From assembly GCA_050874665.1 (NCBI GenBank), contig JBNMLC010000007.1, forward strand, positions 66,071 through 130,070: 64,000 nucleotides of DNA, read 5' to 3'. Of the stretch, positions 8,747-16,969 are shown one piece after another (the first letter of the stretch is position 1; the number at the start of each line of letters is the position of its first letter). The notes under the pieces were generated by a model. That model ran no database searches. It saw nothing but the letters and a program-made list of their open reading frames with translations, and was not told where the DNA came from. The stretch is from RUG11237 sp050874665 (GTDB lineage: Bacteria; Bacillota; Clostridia; Lachnospirales; Lachnospiraceae). Position numbers and translations under genes: made by a program.

Positions 8747-9937
8747 TTAAAAATCTACATCTTCTCCATAAAAGCAGGCTTTTAAAAGTCCTTCCATTTC
8801 TTCCTGTGTTGGAATTCTCGGATTAGAACCGGTACATGCATCCCCAATTGCCAATTCTGCCACATTGGAAAGTTTATCGAAAAATTCTTTTTCATCAATT
8901 ATTCCGCCTTCATATTCCTTAATGCCTTTTGGTATATCTAAAGAATCATTCATTGCCTTAATCTCTGCTACTAACGCTGCTACTAATTCCTCGGTGGTAT
9001 CACCGGCAAGGTTCAAAGCCTTTGCAATTTCAGCATATCTCAATGCTGCGTCTTTATTTTTCGCATTAAATTGAATCACTCTTGGCAGATACATTGCATT
9101 GGCACAGCCATGAACAATATGACCACCCGTGTATGCCGCTCCTGTTTTATGTGCCATAGAGTGAACAATACCTAACAATGCATTTGAGAATGCCATTCCA
9201 GCCAGACATTGTGCATTATGCATTCTGTCTCTTGCTTCCATATCTCCATCATAGGATTTCTTTAAATCCCTATGAATCATTTTAATTGCATGGATTGCCA
9301 ACGGATCTGTATAATCGCAATGTAAGGTAGACACATAGGCTTCTATCGCATGAGTCATCGCATCCATTCCCGTATGTGCTGTTAATTTTGCAGGCATAGT
9401 TTCAGCCAGTTCCGGATCTACAATTGCCACGTCCGGTGTAATATTAAAATCTGCAAGCGGATATTTAATTCCCTTCTTATAATCTGTAATTACACTAAAT
9501 GCAGTAACTTCTGTTGCTGTTCCCGATGTAGACGGTATTGCACAAAATTTTGCCTTCGTCCGCAAAGTCGGAAAACTAAATGGTGTAATCAAATCTTCAA
9601 AGGTGGTTTCCGGATATTCGTAAAATGCCCACATTGCTTTTGCCGCATCAATTGGTGAGCCTCCACCCATAGATACAATCCAATCCGGTTGGAATTTTCT
9701 CATAACTTCTGCCCCACGCATTACGGTTTCCACACTTGGATCCGGTTCTACGTTTTCAAATAATTCCACTTCCATTCCCGCTTCCTTCAAATATCCTATC
9801 GCCTTATCCAGAAAGCCAAAACGTTTCATGGAACCGCCTCCGACTACCACGATTGCCTTTTTTCCTGTTAAATTTTTCAGTTCTGCTAGAGACCCTTTTC
9901 CATGATACAAGTCTCTTGGTAATGTAAATCTTGCCAT
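8747..9937 (-). CDS. iron-containing alcohol dehydrogenase
   Basis: A 396-residue group III (Fe-dependent) NAD(P)H alcohol dehydrogenase that reduces aldehydes to alcohols during fermentation. The dinucleotide-binding glycines are SMGGGSPIDAAK; PSTSGTATEVT follows. Metal ligands match the family: Asp and His in GMDAMTHAIEAY, His in SMAHKTGA and His in IVHGCANA. AGGAGGGTGCGAT precedes the ATG. It is transcribed alone from a promoter at 10008-10036 with a palindrome in the spacer. It resembles 1,3-propanediol, butanol or ethanol dehydrogenases; the substrate cannot be decided from sequence. Confidence 0.93.
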   Translation of the reverse strand: MARFTLPRDLYHGKGSLAELKNLTGKKAIVVVGGGSMKRFGFLDKAIGYLKEAGMEVELFENVEPDPSVETVMRGAEVMRKFQPDWIVSMGGGSPIDAAKAMWAFYEYPETTFEDLITPFSFPTLRTKAKFCAIPSTSGTATEVTAFSVITDYKKGIKYPLADFNITPDVAIVDPELAETMPAKLTAHTGMDAMTHAIEAYVSTLHCDYTDPLAIHAIKMIHRDLKKSYDGDMEARDRMHNAQCLAGMAFSNALLGIVHSMAHKTGAAYTGGHIVHGCANAMYLPRVIQFNAKNKDAALRYAEIAKALNLAGDTTEELVAALVAEIKAMNDSLDIPKGIKEYEGGIIDEKEFFDKLSNVAELAIGDACTGSNPRIPTQEEMEGLLKACFYGEDVDF

Positions 9938-10007
9938 ATCGCACCCTCCTGACTATAGTTATAAAACAAAGTTTGTTCCCCTTTTCACTTACTGTTACTA
10001 CCTTTGT

Positions 10008-10036
10008 ATTTTATCATATTGCAAATATGAACACAA
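10008..10036 (-). promoter_or_regulatory. alcohol dehydrogenase promoter with palindrome in the spacer
   Basis: Minus strand TTGTGT, 17 bases, TAAAAT. The spacer contains the perfect 6-3-6 palindrome CATATT-TGC-AATATG (10015-10029), a plausible repressor operator. It does not match the Rex consensus well. Confidence 0.55.
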
Positions 10037-10043
10037 GGACTTT

Positions 10044-11255
10044 TCAACCCTCTACAGAATTTACAATATCCAATATTTCTGCAGCATATTCCTTATGATT
10101 CGCTACTAATTCTGAGATTTCCTTCTTTGCCTCTTCCATAATATTTTTATTGTACTCTAATTGTTTTCTTATCTTTTGTCTGCGGCAAATTAATCTATGA
10201 CGTATCTCCACCATTTCCTTATTGTCAATAATCGCATTCACCTGTGATGGCCATACACTGGCATCCTGAATCCCATACTCGGCAAGCTGCTTTACCAAAA
10301 GCTCCTGATAAAATTCCAAATCATCACTCGCCTGTTGATAACGATACCTTTCATCTCGCTCTCTCATATAATTTTCCCAGATATAATTCAATTCGTATGC
10401 ATTTTTCACATTATACTTTTCATAGCTGTAATCTAGTGCATTTGTTATATTGACATATTTAATTTTTGTATGATTTAACAGACCAATGGCCTTGTTAAGA
10501 CACGTTTCTGTATATTTTAATTCATAATCTGCATTTTTCAGTTTCATAAACAAACCTGCTGTCACTAAAACCGCTGCAAACATAGACACTACATAAGCAG
10601 TCTGCACCTCTGCCTCAAATATAATTTGAAATGCTACAATCAAAACGATTACTGCAATCAAGGTTGCGAATGCAATCACTGACATTCCTTTTAAATTCTG
10701 TTGTTCCTGGATAATATCCTTCTTCCGGATATTCTGTGCTGCCTTTTCATTTTCCAAATGACGCATATCCGATTTTAAGATTTCCCGATATTTTTCATTT
10801 TCTGTCATCCGTTTTAATGCATCCGGAATTTCCTCTTCATGATTCTCTGCAAACCAATACTGCATATCTGTGATCTTACTCGTAGTTTTCTGAAGATTTT
10901 TCCGTTCTTCATTTAAATTTAGAATCTTGCGAACCGTAGCATTCACTGTTACCTTTCTGTCTTCCGGCATATCTTCAATCATCTGCATATCATTCAAATA
11001 GGCCGTCACCAGTTTATATTCTAACTTTGCATTTTCTGTTTCGTTCGATGCCTCTACCATCTGTTCGCAGCATTCTCTTACATAGCTGCTGCGTTCTTTG
11101 GCATCTTCCATATTAACTTTCTGCTTTTTAAACTTCGTAGTTTCCTGTTTCGGTTCTTCCTCTTGAGCCTGCACAGGCTCCTCTGTGACTTCTTCTTGGA
11201 TTTCCTCCGTTTCTTTTTTTCTAATCTTTTTCAAAAACCATTCTGTTATCTTCAT
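10044..11255 (-). CDS. coiled-coil protein with two central membrane segments, unknown function
   Basis: I do not recognise a named family. The 403-residue protein has a Glu/Lys/Gln-rich N-terminal tail (residues about 12-50), a long helical, probably coiled-coil region to about 190, two adjacent hydrophobic segments (about 194-213 and 218-238) forming a membrane hairpin, and a second helical region to the end. Both coiled regions should therefore face the cytoplasm. It is the last gene of a five-gene operon starting at the GGDEF/EAL gene: the TPR-like gene stops 5 bases upstream. Organisation suggests a membrane anchor or scaffold for the DUF5716/DUF5717 proteins; this is inference. No signal peptide and no catalytic motif seen. 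Confidence 0.8.
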   Translation of the reverse strand: MKITEWFLKKIRKKETEEIQEEVTEEPVQAQEEEPKQETTKFKKQKVNMEDAKERSSYVRECCEQMVEASNETENAKLEYKLVTAYLNDMQMIEDMPEDRKVTVNATVRKILNLNEERKNLQKTTSKITDMQYWFAENHEEEIPDALKRMTENEKYREILKSDMRHLENEKAAQNIRKKDIIQEQQNLKGMSVIAFATLIAVIVLIVAFQIIFEAEVQTAYVVSMFAAVLVTAGLFMKLKNADYELKYTETCLNKAIGLLNHTKIKYVNITNALDYSYEKYNVKNAYELNYIWENYMRERDERYRYQQASDDLEFYQELLVKQLAEYGIQDASVWPSQVNAIIDNKEMVEIRHRLICRRQKIRKQLEYNKNIMEEAKKEISELVANHKEYAAEILDIVNSVEG

Positions 11256-11260
11256 ATCTC

Positions 11261-12097
11261 TTACCCTTCTGACATACTATCTCTGTATTCTTTTTTATAC
11301 TCTTCAAATACCTTTTCCAATGCCCAATAATACTCTTGCACATACCCTAGCTTTCGATAATTAGAGATTTCATTCATACGATTTCGTTCCGGTGAAGCAG
11401 CCTCCTCAGTTAATGACTGTTCTAACCTTTTTTCTAATGCAAGTGCTGTCTCTTCTGTAACCATCTCGTCTGCTACCTTTTTTACATATTCTTCCCTGGA
11501 CAAGCACATATGTAATGCCAGTAAGTAACTTTCATAGCTTTCTTTATCTTTATTCTTTTCATATGCCATCTGATAATATTTCGCCGCTTTATCAAAATAA
11601 AACATTCTGCTGTATAGCGTAGCCAGATTATGATATATATCACCTATGATCTTATCATCCTCTATCATCTCTTCCTGCAAAATGCTGTCGTACTCCATTG
11701 CTGCCCTGGCATACTTTTCATTCTGCAATAAAAAGTCTGCTTTTGCCTTCCGCCGTACCACATTGTCTTTCCCTTCTACTTCCTTAAGTTCTGCCTCTAA
11801 GTACACGACTTCCTTTTGAGAAAGATACCCTGTATACTCCATGATACTACATACAAATGCAGACAATCCCTTTTTCTGTCCAATTACACTTCTAAGTTCT
11901 TCCGCTAATGCCTTCAAATGCAGCTGTTGTTCTATAAAAGCACAAAGTTCCTCCCTCATAATACTTTCTTCCAGCATATGAAGATTCTTTTTGAAACAAT
12001 AACATAATTCTTCGATTGTAGAAACAGATACCTCAAATTCTTTCATATAAAGGGGTGTGTCTGCTTTTTCGCCGCAACAGATTAACATTCTTCTCAT
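11261..12097 (-). CDS. TPR-like helical protein of the DUF5716/DUF5717 operon
   Basis: Unrecognised 278-residue soluble protein, almost entirely helical. Residues about 120-200 (ADFLLQNEKYARAAMEYD, IYHNLATLYSRMFYFDKA, KYYQMAYEKNKD) read as two to three tetratricopeptide-like repeats, a fold used for protein-protein contacts. The N-terminal 100 residues are helical without clear motif and begin with a short Cys-containing segment (LICCGEKAD). An AAAGGAGA site precedes the ATG, which lies 1 base after the DUF5716 stop, so the two are translationally linked. Its role is presumably as an adaptor among the operon products. Confidence 0.8.
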   Translation of the reverse strand: MRRMLICCGEKADTPLYMKEFEVSVSTIEELCYCFKKNLHMLEESIMREELCAFIEQQLHLKALAEELRSVIGQKKGLSAFVCSIMEYTGYLSQKEVVYLEAELKEVEGKDNVVRRKAKADFLLQNEKYARAAMEYDSILQEEMIEDDKIIGDIYHNLATLYSRMFYFDKAAKYYQMAYEKNKDKESYESYLLALHMCLSREEYVKKVADEMVTEETALALEKRLEQSLTEEAASPERNRMNEISNYRKLGYVQEYYWALEKVFEEYKKEYRDSMSEG

Positions 12098-12098
12098 T

Positions 12099-13397
12099 TT
12101 ATCTCTCCTTTATATGCTTCAAATTCCCATTCAGCTTTTCCCGTAATAGCCGCAAGTCAAATTTTTCTTCCCACACTTTATGTGTTGCCACATATATTTC
12201 TCCAAACCCCAAATCCTCTACTTCTATCGCACCTACATAGCGTTCTGGAAAATGTAACTTTAGCCGCAGTCTGGAGGCACCTTCATCTCGTATCGGAAAA
12301 TCATTTAAAAGCACTCTGATTACCTCTTCACACTTTCCATCCAGTCCCCGTGCATAAACTGCCACCTGATTTTCTTTATCCGGCACAAAATCAATGATTT
12401 TTTCTGCCTCGAACCAATGCGACTCAGCGGACAACAACTCATAATCTGTTTCTTCTCCCTGATACACCGCTTTCAAAAAGAAATTTACATGAATTTGCTC
12501 TTCCCCCAAATACAGGTAATCCTCATTTTTCACTCCAAGTTTTATTCCGGAATAATTCAATGCTCCAAGTCCATATAAATTCTGTCCTCGAAACACGCGT
12601 CTTCCCTGACACAATAATTTTAACGTTTCCGGATACCAGTTTTGAGCAAATTCTTCCCCGACAAGATAGATTACCGATGCCTTGATTTTTGAAAGCAGTG
12701 CCTTAGCACAATCAAAAAATGTTTCATCATTACAATCTGGTATTTCCCACTCTTTTTCTTCCACAAACAAAAGGTGCGGCAGCGTTCCCTTATCTAGTGT
12801 AAGCACCCTGCTTATTATTTTGTCTTTCCCTTTACATTCAAATAACACTGCCCCTCTCTCCCACGAAATTTCTTCTTGAAATGCCACATAATAAGCAAAT
12901 CCCTCTCCATAGGAAATCAGACGTAACGCAGATTTTTCAATTGGAAGTCCCTCTATGATAGTTTTCCACATTTGCACCATGTCTGCGTCTATTTTATCCA
13001 CCGCAAAAGTACACATTTGCACTTTTTCTAACGGTACATAAGATAGCAAAAGACCAAACGTTTTTCTCAGATACATCTGCAGCAATAATACCATTTTGTA
13101 TTTTTTTCCCTCGATTTCTACCGACTGATTTTCCATACTTCCTTTATAAAGATTTTCTACTGCGATGGCTTGTCCAAGCTCTATCTGCCTTATTGCCTCC
13201 TCACCATAATACCACTGTTCTATCTGCTTCTTTTTTGCAAGCACCATAGGGATATTTATTTTTTCTCCTCCCAGTCGTGTGGTTACCGAAATAGGCTCTG
13301 AGGAATTTCCAGGTGCAAAAAGACTAATCTGGCAATACTCCTCCCCCAAAGCATAGCCTGCATAAACTTTTCTCATCTGTTCCTTTTCCACTTCCAC
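12099..13397 (-). CDS. DUF5716-type protein, actin/Hsp70-like fold at N-terminus
   Basis: Recognised by overall pattern as the DUF5716 family seen next to DUF5717 in Lachnospiraceae; function unknown. The N-terminus (KVYAGYALGEEYCQISLF, then WYYGEEAIRQ) recalls the phosphate-binding start of actin/Hsp70/FtsA ATPases, and VIYLVGEEFA near the middle fits such a fold. A beta-rich C-terminal region follows. Start is uncertain: an ATG at 13430 has no ribosome site; GTG at 13397 has AAGGTGG 8 bases upstream; ATG at 13376 begins MRKVYAGY and has AAGGA close by. I chose 13397. With any of the first two starts it lies very near or overlaps the DUF5717 stop (13411), consistent with coupled translation. 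Confidence 0.8.
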   Translation of the reverse strand: MEVEKEQMRKVYAGYALGEEYCQISLFAPGNSSEPISVTTRLGGEKINIPMVLAKKKQIEQWYYGEEAIRQIELGQAIAVENLYKGSMENQSVEIEGKKYKMVLLLQMYLRKTFGLLLSYVPLEKVQMCTFAVDKIDADMVQMWKTIIEGLPIEKSALRLISYGEGFAYYVAFQEEISWERGAVLFECKGKDKIISRVLTLDKGTLPHLLFVEEKEWEIPDCNDETFFDCAKALLSKIKASVIYLVGEEFAQNWYPETLKLLCQGRRVFRGQNLYGLGALNYSGIKLGVKNEDYLYLGEEQIHVNFFLKAVYQGEETDYELLSAESHWFEAEKIIDFVPDKENQVAVYARGLDGKCEEVIRVLLNDFPIRDEGASRLRLKLHFPERYVGAIEVEDLGFGEIYVATHKVWEEKFDLRLLREKLNGNLKHIKER

Positions 13398-13410
13398 ACA
13401 AATCACCACC

Positions 13411-16400
13411 TTATTTGATAGAAAATACATGTTTTACAATGTAATCTTCTTTTAAATATTTATCGATTAGTACATGCAACGTTTTTTCATCTTGCATGGC
13501 ATAACTAATCAACATGTCATTTAATAATTCGTACCTGCTCTCTCCCCTGGTTACGGGAACTTCAGAACGCATAATTCTTCCACTTTCTACTACCACATCA
13601 TCTTCTGTGGTACTTTCGGTAAGATAATATTGCAATGCCTCGCCGAAAAACAAAATAAATTCTTTTGTCTCCACGCCCGGATATACCCTGTTCAGACTTT
13701 CTATCTGATACTCGTTTGTCTGTGTCTCTTCTTGTATATAGTGAATCTTTGTTGTTCCCAATGGATTTTTTCTATATTCCAACAATGTCTTGTCCAACAG
13801 AAAAGCTTCCTGTGGCAAATCATAGGCGTATTTTTTCAGAAATTCAAAATAGATTCGTTTTTGCAGCATTTCTTTCACCAACGGCTTTAAGACCACTTCA
13901 CATTGTTGTATCATTTCCTCCTGTTCAGAAAATCCCTGCAAAAGTGCAAGTTTGCAAATATCAGGCAATTCTTCTCCCTCCGCAAACATATGATACAACC
14001 GCTTCATTACAGTTTCTTCGGTTATTTTTTGTTTTACGAAATACTCATAAGACTGATTAATAATAAATGCTCTTTCGATGCTTGGTCTTGCTCCCTGCCG
14101 TATATAATCTTCAAAAATTTCAATCAACTCTTCTACGTGGGAATGAGCAAACAATGACTGTACTAACAATCTTTCCTCCAGTTCATAATTATCTAATCCC
14201 AATTCAATGGAAGACTTCCACACTTTTCGCATTTGTCCTAAGTTTCCCTGATAATACTTAATCAGATATGCCAATACTTGTGTATCATATTTTCCTTTAT
14301 CATAAAGATAATGACATAAGCGGCAAAAATTTTCATCCTCTGTATAAGCTTCCGGATTTTCCCTTAAAAATAAACTGCAGACTCTTAAAAGCAATTTATT
14401 ATTCACACCCTCTGCACCATATGTGACTACATAATTATAAGATTTTTCATACATTTTTCTCATAATCATATAATCTATCATGCGCCCTCTGTCTTTTGAC
14501 GGCAGTTCTTCTAATGCAACTTCTAACAGATAATTATCAAGCTCTTCCATCTGATTGCTTTCATAATAAAAATCTGCAATTTTTCCATAAAATTCTTTTT
14601 TCTCTTCCTGTTTTACAATTAAGCTTCTAGAAATTCTACGCAACTGCTCTATATTTTGCTCGTCTACCTTCAGATAGGCTCCTCTATCAATCAGCTTATG
14701 AATGTAAATTCCTATTTCACTTTTTGCCAAAGCAAAGACTGCCCCTTCTATCTGTGCATTCTGATACAGACGTATCGGTTCTGAAACCGTATGAACAGGA
14801 AAACGTCTGCCATAACCATCTTCACCTAACAGTATATAGGTATGATTGTAAATATTCACATAGGCTTCCCCTTTATTACAAGGAAAGCTTTCCTCATAAT
14901 ACAGTGCTGTATGACGAACAATAATCTGCTGCACATCTTTCGCATCTATTTTAATCTTGTGAAGAAACATCACAGACGCAAATGCTTCTGCAGTATTTTC
15001 GTCCAACTGCTTTTCTTTCAAAAGCTTCTGGTACAGGTATGCCAGATTTTCATCCATGTGGCGTGCAAGAACTTCTTTTAAAACAAATTTTTCCACCTGC
15101 TCCTGATATTTTTCTGCCAAATCACCATACGCTTCTTGATTTTTTATAAGGTTTGCATACAGATATGCCTGACGTTTATAATCTAAATCACACTCATATA
15201 AGAAATACATCATCACATTTCTCGGCAAAACCTGATAAACGCTTGTATCAATTGACATTAGATAATATTCATACAATCTGGTGATTTTTAGTTCATTGCG
15301 TATGGCCAGCTCATACCAATAAAAATATTTACTTTCACGTCTGTCATTTTTAATCAGGAGGCTGCATACCGCCTGAATCGTTTCTTGTGCAGGATATTTT
15401 ATATAACATTCTGTCAGTATTTTATGAAGCATTGATGGGTATTCCGTCATCTTAGAAGCAAGATACACAATTCGCTTCGCCATTTCTTCGGTGATTTGAT
15501 TATTCTTCACAGCCCACAGCAGCACTTTTAATTCAAAAGAATCCAAATGATTTAAAACACTGATTTCTTTTCTCATCACATTGACTGCCTCTATATAAAT
15601 CACAGGATGGTTGCAGCCAGCATTACAAAACTCTTTTATGTCATCATATTTCTTTTGTCTGTTCCGTTCATACTCTTCCTGTATATACAACGTAATCCAA
15701 AAAATCTTCCAACTTCTTTTATTACCCTCAAAAGCTTCCATCACTGCCTGTAATGCCCTGTCCCTTGCACTCTCTTTTTGCTCCGCTAATGCTAAAAGAT
15801 ACAGGTAATAACAATAATCTTCTATATCGTTTCTTTTTAGCTGCTTTGCGTTAATAGAATTTTTTAATATGTGCCACGCTTCTTCCGTTCGCTTTTCAGC
15901 CAGCAGAAGCTGTACCTTATATAGTTCAAAGAACACTTGTTCTTTACAGTTTGTATACTCTCTTTCCATAAGTTCCAGCGAACTTTTTGCCCAAGTACTA
16001 CTATTCATTTTTTTCGTACGGAATGCAATATAATTCTGCGTCAGTTGCAGAATGACATTTTTTGATACATCTCTTTGTCTCTCGGATTCTTTTTTGCGGA
16101 TAGCAACCACTGTAAATTCTATTTTCTGATCCAGCGTGGAAAATATTAATTTACCCATATTTTTTCCTGCATGAAGCATATTATATTTTATATAATATTC
16201 AAATGGACAGAGGTTCCCTACAAAATCCTCCTCATGAAGATATTTTTTATAGGGAACAAGAAAATCCACATCCGACTCTACCATAATTTCAAAATATCCC
16301 TGTTTCTTCTTTGTCAATGGTACGGTTTCCCTGATATCCTCTGAAACGTTGCTGACTACTTCCTCTTGTTTTCCCAATGCAAATACCACTGGTTCCTTTT

Positions 16401-16962
16401 TACGAATTGCAATCAAAAATTCTTCCATTGCATAATTTTTATCTGCATTTTCTAATAGTCCTTCATATAAAGGAAGATATTGTCTGTCATGACTAGAAAA
16501 GATTTTTGGAAAGTAGCTGCTTTCAAATATTTTCAAAGCCTCGCTCCATGAATTTTGTGCCAGATTAGCAAAGTGAAACAGATTTTTAATACTTCCTATC
16601 GAGGAAGTCACATGATACTTTTCGATGGTTGCCACAAAAGGAAGGCTGTATTCTCCTACATTAGAAATAATTTCAAACCTTCCCTTTACTACCTCGCCTT
16701 CCCCCATCCCAAGACTGTTGAACTCAAATTCGATTACATTATGAGTCCCGCAAAAGGAGTTAGACCTGCAGTGCATCCTGGGTGAAGAAACAATAATAAA
16801 CCCTTGAATTTCCCGATTCCCGTCAATTTCAAAAGTGCCTTTGTAGTTTTCTCCCTGATACATATTACACTCCACTCTTAATGCAGATAATGTCAGTTCA
16901 GACAGTTCATATTCAAATTCTTCATTATTGTATTTTTCCAAAGATATGTACACTGTAACCAC
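13411..16962 (-). CDS. DUF5717-type giant helical-repeat protein
   Basis: A 1183-residue cytoplasmic protein that I place in DUF5717 by its size, N-terminus and pairing with DUF5716; biochemical function unknown. Residues about 1-130 are beta-rich, like an Ig-type sandwich (VYISLEKYNNEEFEYELSEL, FEIDGNREIQGFIIVSS). Residues about 330-1050 are a long solenoid of helix pairs of TPR type (for example AEKRTEEAWHILKNSINAK and LYLLALAEQKESARDRALQA). No membrane segment or signal peptide. The first GTG (16962) is only 2 bases from AGGA; a GTG at 16953 has better spacing and may be the true start. It follows the GGDEF/EAL gene by 7 bases, so c-di-GMP turnover and this scaffold are co-expressed. Confidence 0.85.
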   Translation of the reverse strand: MVTVYISLEKYNNEEFEYELSELTLSALRVECNMYQGENYKGTFEIDGNREIQGFIIVSSPRMHCRSNSFCGTHNVIEFEFNSLGMGEGEVVKGRFEIISNVGEYSLPFVATIEKYHVTSSIGSIKNLFHFANLAQNSWSEALKIFESSYFPKIFSSHDRQYLPLYEGLLENADKNYAMEEFLIAIRKKEPVVFALGKQEEVVSNVSEDIRETVPLTKKKQGYFEIMVESDVDFLVPYKKYLHEEDFVGNLCPFEYYIKYNMLHAGKNMGKLIFSTLDQKIEFTVVAIRKKESERQRDVSKNVILQLTQNYIAFRTKKMNSSTWAKSSLELMEREYTNCKEQVFFELYKVQLLLAEKRTEEAWHILKNSINAKQLKRNDIEDYCYYLYLLALAEQKESARDRALQAVMEAFEGNKRSWKIFWITLYIQEEYERNRQKKYDDIKEFCNAGCNHPVIYIEAVNVMRKEISVLNHLDSFELKVLLWAVKNNQITEEMAKRIVYLASKMTEYPSMLHKILTECYIKYPAQETIQAVCSLLIKNDRRESKYFYWYELAIRNELKITRLYEYYLMSIDTSVYQVLPRNVMMYFLYECDLDYKRQAYLYANLIKNQEAYGDLAEKYQEQVEKFVLKEVLARHMDENLAYLYQKLLKEKQLDENTAEAFASVMFLHKIKIDAKDVQQIIVRHTALYYEESFPCNKGEAYVNIYNHTYILLGEDGYGRRFPVHTVSEPIRLYQNAQIEGAVFALAKSEIGIYIHKLIDRGAYLKVDEQNIEQLRRISRSLIVKQEEKKEFYGKIADFYYESNQMEELDNYLLEVALEELPSKDRGRMIDYMIMRKMYEKSYNYVVTYGAEGVNNKLLLRVCSLFLRENPEAYTEDENFCRLCHYLYDKGKYDTQVLAYLIKYYQGNLGQMRKVWKSSIELGLDNYELEERLLVQSLFAHSHVEELIEIFEDYIRQGARPSIERAFIINQSYEYFVKQKITEETVMKRLYHMFAEGEELPDICKLALLQGFSEQEEMIQQCEVVLKPLVKEMLQKRIYFEFLKKYAYDLPQEAFLLDKTLLEYRKNPLGTTKIHYIQEETQTNEYQIESLNRVYPGVETKEFILFFGEALQYYLTESTTEDDVVVESGRIMRSEVPVTRGESRYELLNDMLISYAMQDEKTLHVLIDKYLKEDYIVKHVFSIK

Positions 16963-16969
16963 TTCCTAA

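Noticed and set aside
13630..14261. Plus-strand open frames opposite the DUF5717 gene
   Set aside because: They are antisense to a long conserved frame, lack ribosome sites and are rich in Phe/Leu/Ser as expected for the complement of an A-rich gene.
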